Part shown: positions 58,968 to 64,000 of the stretch, piece after piece | How positions within the stretch are numbered: the first letter of the stretch is position 1 | How the letters are laid out: every line of letters begins with the position of its first letter | Assembly (NCBI GenBank): GCA_016714045.1 | Contig: JADJNY010000015.1 | Coordinates: forward strand, 496,001 to 560,000 | Reading direction: 5' to 3' | Origin: Planctomycetota bacterium | Lineage (GTDB): Bacteria > Planctomycetota > UBA1135 > GCA-002686595 | Length of the DNA: 64,000 bases | Notes under the pieces: model-generated | The model's input: only the letters and a program-made list of their open reading frames with translations | What the model was told of the DNA's origin: nothing | Databases searched by the model: none | Program-made: the position numbers and the translations under genes

Positions 58968-61900
58968 TGACTTCGACTCCGTCTCCGCTGCTCAGCGCGC
59001 GCGCGCCCGCGTCGCTCGCCGCGCCGACGCGCGCTTCCGGCGGCAGCTTGTCGCGCTACGGGGAGGTCGCGCGCCTCGACCTGCGCTTCCACCTGCGACG
59101 CCCCTTGTTCTGGATGCTGCTCCTGATCCTCGCGCTGATCTCGTTCGGTCTTTCGACCGGCGACATGCGCATCATGAGCGGCGACTCCGAGGTCGGCGGC
59201 AAGAAGGCGTTCATCACTTCGATGTTCGCCCAATCCCAGCTGCAGGCGATCCTCGCGCTGCTCGTGCACGGCTTCTTCGTCGCGGTCGCGTTCGGGCTCA
59301 CGGTCCTGCGCGACGAAGAGCAGCGGATCGGCGAGCTCCTGCACGCGACGCCGCTCACGATCGGCGAGTACGTCTGGGGCAAGTTCACCGCGGTGTGCGC
59401 GATGTTCGGGATCGCGCTCCTCTTCCAGGCGGCGGCGGCCGCGCTCTGCAACCACGTCCTCGTGAGCGCTCAGAGCGCGGAGTTCGTCGGCCCGTTCTCG
59501 GTCTCGAACTACCTCGTGCCGACGGTCGTGTTCGCGCTGCCGGTGATGGTGTTCCTCGCCGGCACGAGCCTGCTCGTCGGGACGTGGACGAAGAAGCCGG
59601 TGCTCGTTTTCCTGCTGCCGACGGCGCTCTTGCTCGTCAGCATCTTCTTCCTCTGGGACTTCTCGCCGGCGTGGCTGTCGCAGGCCTGGAACCGTTTCCT
59701 CATGCTCGTCGACCCCGCGGGTTGGCGCTGGCTGAACGAGACGTGGCTCAAGGTCGATCGCGGCGTCGAGTTCTACAACACGGAGTTCGTCGCCCTCGAC
59801 GCGGGCTTCGTCATCAGCCGCCTCGCCCTCGTGGCGCTCGGGTTGGCGAGCGTCGGCCTCGTGCAGGCGCGCCTCGAGCGCACGCTGCGCGCGTCGCGCG
59901 TCACGGCCCAGAGCGCCGCCCGCGTCACGACGGCAGCTCCGGCCCAGGTCCGCCCCGCTCTGGGCGCGTTCGCGCCGCAGATGGCGACTCCGCCGACGCT
60001 CGTCGCCGGCATCGTGCACGTCGCGCGCGCGGAGCTCGCCGAGCTCAAGAGCCAGCCCGGCCTCTACATCTTCGTCCCGCTGATCCTGCTGCAGATCATC
60101 GGCACGTTCCTCGTCCGGACGGGTGCCTTCGACACGCCGCTGCTCGTGACGTCGGGCATGGCGGCCGCGGGCAGCACGAACACGATCACGCTCTGCGTGT
60201 GCCTGCTGCTCACCTTCTACACGACCGAGTCGCTGGAGCGCGAACGCGCGCGCGGCCTCGCCCCGATCTACTACGCGACGCCGGTGCGTTCCGCGTCGAT
60301 CCTGTTCGGAAAGGCGCTCGCGAACTGCACCGTCGCGGGCGTGATCCTGCTCGCGGCGTTCGTCGCGTGCGCGATCGTGCTGCTCGTGCAAGGCAAGGTC
60401 GCGATCGAGCTCGCTCCGTTCGTGATCACGTGGGGCGGCCTCGTCGTACCGACGTTCGTCGTGTGGAGCGCGTTCGTGACGCTCGCCTTCGCGCTCTCGC
60501 GCAACCGCTACGCGACGTACGGCCTCGCGCTCGGCACGCTCGTGCTGCTGGGCTGGTTCCAGATGCGCGACCAGATCAACTGGGCGAGCAACTGGAACCT
60601 GTGGGGTGCCGTGCGGTGGAGCGACTTCGCGCTGTTCGAGCTGACGGGGCGTCAGCTGCTCCTGAACCGACTCGCGTACCTCGCGCTCGCCGTGTTCTTC
60701 CTCGCGCTCGCGGTGCGCGCGTTCCCTCGGCGCGGCCGCGACGCGGCGAACGTCCTCGAGCACTTCAAGCCCGTGCGACTCCTGCGCTCGACCCTGGCGC
60801 TCGCGCCGTTCTGGCTCCCGCCCGCCGTGCTCTTCTCCGTGCTCGCGCTCGACGTGCGCGACGGGACGCAGGGCTCGATCGCGGAGAAGGCCGGGCTCGA
60901 CTACTGGAAGAAGAACGTCCTCACGTGGAAGGACGCGAAGAAGCCGACGATCACGGCGCTGCAGGAGGAGCTCGAGCTCGATCCTCCGAAACACTTCCTC
61001 CGCTCGAAGGGCGCGTTCACGCTGCTCAACGACCAAGAGGAGCCGATCGCGCGCTTCGCGGTGACGCGCGGACCGCACTGGCGCGAGATCGCGTGGACGC
61101 TCGACGGTGCGAAGATCGAACCCGAGGACCGCGCCGGGCTCGTGATCGTGACGCCGCCCGCGCCGCTCGCGCCGGGCGCCTCGCTCGTGCTCGGCTTCGC
61201 GTTCGAGGGCACGTTCCCCGGCGGTGCCACGAAGAACGGCGGCAACGTCCAGGAATTCATCGCGCCGTCGGGCGCCGTGCTCACGAGCTTCACGCCGAGC
61301 TTCGTGCCGGTGATGGGCTTCCAGGACGGATTCGGGCTCGACGCCGAGCACACGCCGGACCCGAAGCAGTGGCCGGACGATCACTGGAAGGGCGTCACCG
61401 CGGGCGGCTTCGGCAACAACACGACGCTCACGACGCGCGTCACCGTGACGCTACCCGAGGCCTACCAGGCGAACTCCGTCGGGGAGCTCGTCGACGAGCG
61501 CGTCGCGGATGGCAAGCGCACGGTCACGTGGGTGAGCGATCACCCCGTCGACTTCGCGAACGTGATTGCGGGCAAGTGGGCCGTGAAGCGCGGAGAGGGC
61601 ACGGCGCTCTACTACCACCCCGAGCACGCGTACAACGTCGACGAGATGCTCTCGGCGCTCGCAGGCGCGCGGAAGCACTACGGCGCGTGGTTCGGGGCGT
61701 TCCCGTGGAAGGAGCTCAAGCTCTCCGAGTTCGCGGGCCACGCCGGGTACGCGCAGGGCTTCCCGACGAACATCACGTTCTCCGAGAACATCGGCTTCCT
61801 CACCGAGAGCAAGCCCGACGCGCAGGCCGCGTTCATGGTCACGGCGCACGAAGCGGCGCACCAGTGGTGGGGCAACATGCTCTCGCCCGGCGTCGGCCCC

Positions 61901-62764
61901 GGCGGCGACGTGCTCTCCGAGGGCATGGCGCACTTCTCCGTCGCGTTGCTCATGGAGGAGATGCAGGGAGAGCGCGAGCGGATCGCGTTCCTCACGAAGA
62001 TCGAAGACACGTACGGCAAGGACCGTCAGGTCGACAGCGAGAAGCCGCTCGTGAAGCTCACGGGCGGACGCCCGGGCGACACGACGGTGCTGTACGACAA
62101 GGGCGGCTGGGCCGCGTGGATGCTGATGAACCAGATGGGCCGCGAGCGCATGCTCGCCGGCTGCAAGGAGCTCATCGCACGCTTCGAGCACGGGCCCGAC
62201 CACCCGATGATCGAGGACTACCTCGCGCTCCTGCGCGAGCACGCGGAGGACAAGGAGGCGTTCGACGCCTTCGTGCAGCAGTGGTTCTTCGACGTCGTCG
62301 TGCCGCGCTACACGATCGACGCGGCGACGAAGACACGCGCGGCCGATGCGCCCATCGCGTCGCGCGTCGAACCGTCGAGCCCCGGCCCTTCCGCCGAGTC
62401 GGACGCGACGACGAACACCTGGGAAGTCGAGTTCGAGCTCACGAACCGCGGCACGAGCACGATGCCCGTCGAGATCGCCGCCGTGCGCGGCGAGCGGTGG
62501 CGCAAGGAGGCGGAGGCCTCGACCGAAGGTCCGACCCCCGCGAGCGCGGCCGCGTCGAGCACGTCGAGCACTCCTGGTTCTTCGAACACGCCGAGCGCGA
62601 AGACGCCAAGCACATGGCTCGAAGCGCGCACGAGCACGACGCTCTCCGCCGGCGAGACGAAGACGCTGCGCCTCCGCTGCGCGTTCGAACCCGAACGCCT
62701 CGTCGTCGACCCCGACGCGAAGGTGCTGATGCTCGAGCGCAAGAAGGCCGAGCGGAAGCTCTGA
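58967..62764 (+). CDS. ABC-2 permease fused to an M1-family aminopeptidase domain
   Basis: The product is 1,265 residues. Residues about 45-620 hold two sets of six or so membrane helices (SYGEV-type cytoplasmic start, TGDMRIMSGDSEVGGKKAF loop; second half RTGAFDTPLLVTSGMAAAGS). A soluble domain follows, with the M1 site HEAAHQWWGNML at about 961-972 and the third zinc ligand glutamate near 985 in DVLSEGMAHF. The GxMEN-type loop appears as GYAQGFPTNITFSENIG. The C-terminal end is a Ser/Pro/Thr-rich linker plus a small beta domain. The peptidase part would face the periplasm. The partner ATPase is upstream. Such fusions exist in other phyla; the substrate is unknown. Confidence 0.88.
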   Translation: MTSTPSPLLSARAPASLAAPTRASGGSLSRYGEVARLDLRFHLRRPLFWMLLLILALISFGLSTGDMRIMSGDSEVGGKKAFITSMFAQSQLQAILALLVHGFFVAVAFGLTVLRDEEQRIGELLHATPLTIGEYVWGKFTAVCAMFGIALLFQAAAAALCNHVLVSAQSAEFVGPFSVSNYLVPTVVFALPVMVFLAGTSLLVGTWTKKPVLVFLLPTALLLVSIFFLWDFSPAWLSQAWNRFLMLVDPAGWRWLNETWLKVDRGVEFYNTEFVALDAGFVISRLALVALGLASVGLVQARLERTLRASRVTAQSAARVTTAAPAQVRPALGAFAPQMATPPTLVAGIVHVARAELAELKSQPGLYIFVPLILLQIIGTFLVRTGAFDTPLLVTSGMAAAGSTNTITLCVCLLLTFYTTESLERERARGLAPIYYATPVRSASILFGKALANCTVAGVILLAAFVACAIVLLVQGKVAIELAPFVITWGGLVVPTFVVWSAFVTLAFALSRNRYATYGLALGTLVLLGWFQMRDQINWASNWNLWGAVRWSDFALFELTGRQLLLNRLAYLALAVFFLALAVRAFPRRGRDAANVLEHFKPVRLLRSTLALAPFWLPPAVLFSVLALDVRDGTQGSIAEKAGLDYWKKNVLTWKDAKKPTITALQEELELDPPKHFLRSKGAFTLLNDQEEPIARFAVTRGPHWREIAWTLDGAKIEPEDRAGLVIVTPPAPLAPGASLVLGFAFEGTFPGGATKNGGNVQEFIAPSGAVLTSFTPSFVPVMGFQDGFGLDAEHTPDPKQWPDDHWKGVTAGGFGNNTTLTTRVTVTLPEAYQANSVGELVDERVADGKRTVTWVSDHPVDFANVIAGKWAVKRGEGTALYYHPEHAYNVDEMLSALAGARKHYGAWFGAFPWKELKLSEFAGHAGYAQGFPTNITFSENIGFLTESKPDAQAAFMVTAHEAAHQWWGNMLSPGVGPGGDVLSEGMAHFSVALLMEEMQGERERIAFLTKIEDTYGKDRQVDSEKPLVKLTGGRPGDTTVLYDKGGWAAWMLMNQMGRERMLAGCKELIARFEHGPDHPMIEDYLALLREHAEDKEAFDAFVQQWFFDVVVPRYTIDAATKTRAADAPIASRVEPSSPGPSAESDATTNTWEVEFELTNRGTSTMPVEIAAVRGERWRKEAEASTEGPTPASAAASSTSSTPGSSNTPSAKTPSTWLEARTSTTLSAGETKTLRLRCAFEPERLVVDPDAKVLMLERKKAERKL

Positions 62765-62779
62765 GCGACGCCCCCCCAA

Positions 62780-62966
62780 GAAGGCTCACGCGGCGCGCGC
62801 ACTCCCGCCCCGCCGACCGCTCGATGCTGAGCCACTCCCTCCGAAGGTGCTCACGCAACGCGCCACTCTCGCCGTGCCCCACGCTCGTGATCGAGCGCCT
62901 ACGTTCGAAGGAGCTCGCGCCGCGCGCACCTCCTCGCCGTCCCCCACGCCCGAAGCTGAGAGCCCC
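62780..62966 (+). repeat. Three degenerate tandem copies of the hairpin-repeat left flank
   Basis: Units begin GAAGG at 62780, 62843 and 62907 (63, 64 and 60 bp). Each contains a CTC(A/G)C(G)C block, a C-rich middle and a GCTGAG or GATCGAG end. The unit matches the sequence that precedes the hairpin in R1-R3 (for example CTCGCCGTGCCCCACGCTCG). The last unit leads directly into R4. Confidence 0.65.
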
Positions 62967-63261
62967 TAGTGCTCTGCCTCACGAGTCGGCATCGGATGTC
63001 CAGCCCGCTTCTACCGAGGTGCAGTAGCGCTCCAGCGGGCCGAGGACCTGCTCGGCGGTCTTGACCCACACGAAGGGTCTCGGCGCGCGGTTGCATTCCA
63101 TTGATGCGAACTCGCGAGGCAGAGCACTAGAACCCCGCGCAAGCCAGGATCGGTCCTCCGGTCCTGGCTTGCGCGGGGTCCGTGATGCGAAGCACACGCG
63201 TGTGTTCCGTTGCGTCCTTCTCCCCGTGTCGTCCCATCTGGCAGCGCCGCTCCCGACCGAC
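62936..63261 (+). repeat. Variable-arm hairpin repeat, copy R4, split by an insertion
   Basis: The left part is 62936-62969 (GAAGCTGAGAGCCCCTAG). After the 62966-63130 insertion the element resumes as AGAACCCCGCGC. Arms at 63132-63153 and 63158-63179 pair at 21 of 22 positions (the exception is a G-T pair) around TCCT. The right flank GTGATGCGAAGCACACGCGT then CCGTTGCGTCCTTCTCCCC continues to GCTCCCGACCGAC. Confidence 0.85.
62966..63130 (-). mobile_element. Internally deleted IS630-type element
   Basis: Perfect 15-bp terminal inverted repeats CTAGTGCTCTGCCTC (62966-62980) and GAGGCAGAGCACTAG (63116-63130) enclose 135 bp. The CTAG ends match the CTAG/TA target of IS630. The inside, read on the minus strand, encodes RAPRPFVWVKTAEQVLGPLE and a stop at 62979, the typical C-terminal end of IS630 transposases. 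The catalytic part is gone. The element interrupts repeat R4, so it inserted later than R4. Confidence 0.8.
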
Positions 63262-63365
63262 ACAACTTCCCGCCACTCGGTTCGCAGGTCCCGCCCACGC
63301 AACCAGCTCATGGACACTCGCCCGATCACAGCCCGGAAAACCCGCTCACGCTCACGCCGGCCCCC

Positions 63366-63420
63366 TGTGATGCAAACCACACGCGCCTCTTCCGCTGCAC
63401 CCCTTCCCCCGCACCTCACC
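63366..63420 (+). repeat. Partial hairpin-repeat right flank, copy R5
   Basis: TGTGATGCAAACCACACGCG, then TTCCGCTGCACCCCTTCCCC, matches the right flank of R4 at about 105 bp farther along. The hairpin itself is not recognisable here. The 63262-63554 stretch has no other supported feature. Confidence 0.5.
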
Positions 63421-63554
63421 CCCCCAACACTCACGCTCCCGCCCCAATTCCCTCACCCCACCTTGACGCTCCCGAACAAGCCCCCCTAGCCTGGACCTCG
63501 GGACGCCACCCGCGCCCCTCCCGCTCGTCTCGCTCCGCTTCGGTGAGGTCCCCC

Positions 63555-64000
63555 ATGCTCTCGATCCGCTCTCTCCTCCCGCTCGCCCTCTTCGCCCTCG
63601 CGCTTCCCGGGCGCGCGCAGATCTGTCCCGAGCTCGGTCCGATCCAGGTCCACACCGGCGCGGGCACGATCACCTGCCCGTGCTTCGTCGCGAACGAGGA
63701 AGCCGGCACCGTCTTCACCGGCATCCCCGCGGGCGACTTCCCGATCGAGATCACGAAGATCGGCATCGGCTGGGGCTCGCAGTCGGGCGGCGCGCTCCCG
63801 ACCGTCGAGGACTCGATCAACATCTACGGCGCGGGCCTGCCGAACCCGGCTGCGGGCGGCACGCTCTACTCGTTCGGCGCGCCGCAGATGACGGACGGCT
63901 TCGTGAACGAGTTCAACGTCGAGAATCAGGCGCCGGGCGGCGGCGCGGTCGTGATCACCTCGCAGCCGTTCACGGTCACGCTGCGCTTCTTCAACGCGAA
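63555..64000 (+). CDS. Secreted protein of unknown function, N-terminal part
   Basis: The gene runs off the right edge, giving 148 residues. The signal is LSIRSLLPLALFALALPGRA with cleavage before QICPELG. The mature part is beta-rich with ITCPCFVANEEAGTVFTGIP. The start is the ATG at 63555 behind GAGG. No family recognised. Confidence 0.75.
   Translation, partial: MLSIRSLLPLALFALALPGRAQICPELGPIQVHTGAGTITCPCFVANEEAGTVFTGIPAGDFPIEITKIGIGWGSQSGGALPTVEDSINIYGAGLPNPAAGGTLYSFGAPQMTDGFVNEFNVENQAPGGGAVVITSQPFTVTLRFFNA

Overview
The window is high-GC bacterial chromosome, most likely from a planctomycete (Planctomycetota). Three things suggest this: a secreted protein with the Cys-rich tail CFGDG...CPCAND...GHGCGNS, an ECF sigma factor fused through a membrane segment to carboxypeptidase-regulatory-like domains, and many lipoprotein or secreted genes of unknown role. 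Most genes lie on the minus strand. No rRNA, tRNA or CRISPR array was seen. The lineage call is inference from protein style, not from a marker gene.

Layout. 1-510 is the start of a MATE exporter, followed by a 42-bp tandem repeat and hemL. 2376-5490 is a patchwork of a short dispersed repeat (core GTGCTCTGGCAC) around an Imm11-like immunity gene, a zinc alcohol dehydrogenase and a small unknown gene. 5492-17128 holds a frameshifted threonine synthase and then a purine/ureide catabolism block: a PLP enzyme and a short YgfK on the plus strand, facing xdhD-type xanthine dehydrogenase, SsnA, an M20 carbamoyl-amidohydrolase and a nitrilase-type amidohydrolase on the minus strand. 17267-20445 holds gmhA, a small membrane protein, a frameshifted lipoprotein and a GNAT enzyme. 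20462-30407 is a flagellar operon in the order flgF-G-A-H-I-J-N-K-L, with a good sigma-54 promoter against the flgF start codon. 30969-39092 holds a di-heme cytochrome lipoprotein, an M14 peptidase and a nucleoside salvage group (purine nucleoside phosphorylase, frameshifted CNT transporter, pyrimidine phosphorylase). Phosphopentomutase, also frameshifted, lies at 52.8-54.0 kb. 40236-46011 holds an ABC exporter pair and the sigma-factor fusion. 46086-64000 holds secreted proteins, an aldo/keto reductase, a frameshifted malic enzyme, a WD40 protein, lipoproteins, and an ABC ATPase followed by a permease/M1-peptidase fusion.

How the genes fit together. The transporter, the two nucleoside phosphorylases and DeoB would take up nucleosides, split them and feed pentose phosphate into central metabolism. 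Freed purine bases could enter the xdhD/ssnA/ygfK block, which resembles the anaerobic uric-acid and purine degradation locus of gut bacteria, and the carbamoyl-amidohydrolases would finish ureide breakdown.

Most unusual signals. First, a family of four full intergenic elements of about 160 bp (plus a fragment) has conserved flanks around a hairpin with 22-bp arms. The arm sequence differs between copies but stays self-complementary around a fixed TCCT loop. One copy carries an internally deleted IS630-type element at a CTAG site. Second, five metabolic or lipoprotein genes each carry one small indel in a homopolymer or short tandem repeat. That pattern suggests assembly error, or less likely phase variation, and it affects every reading of the window.
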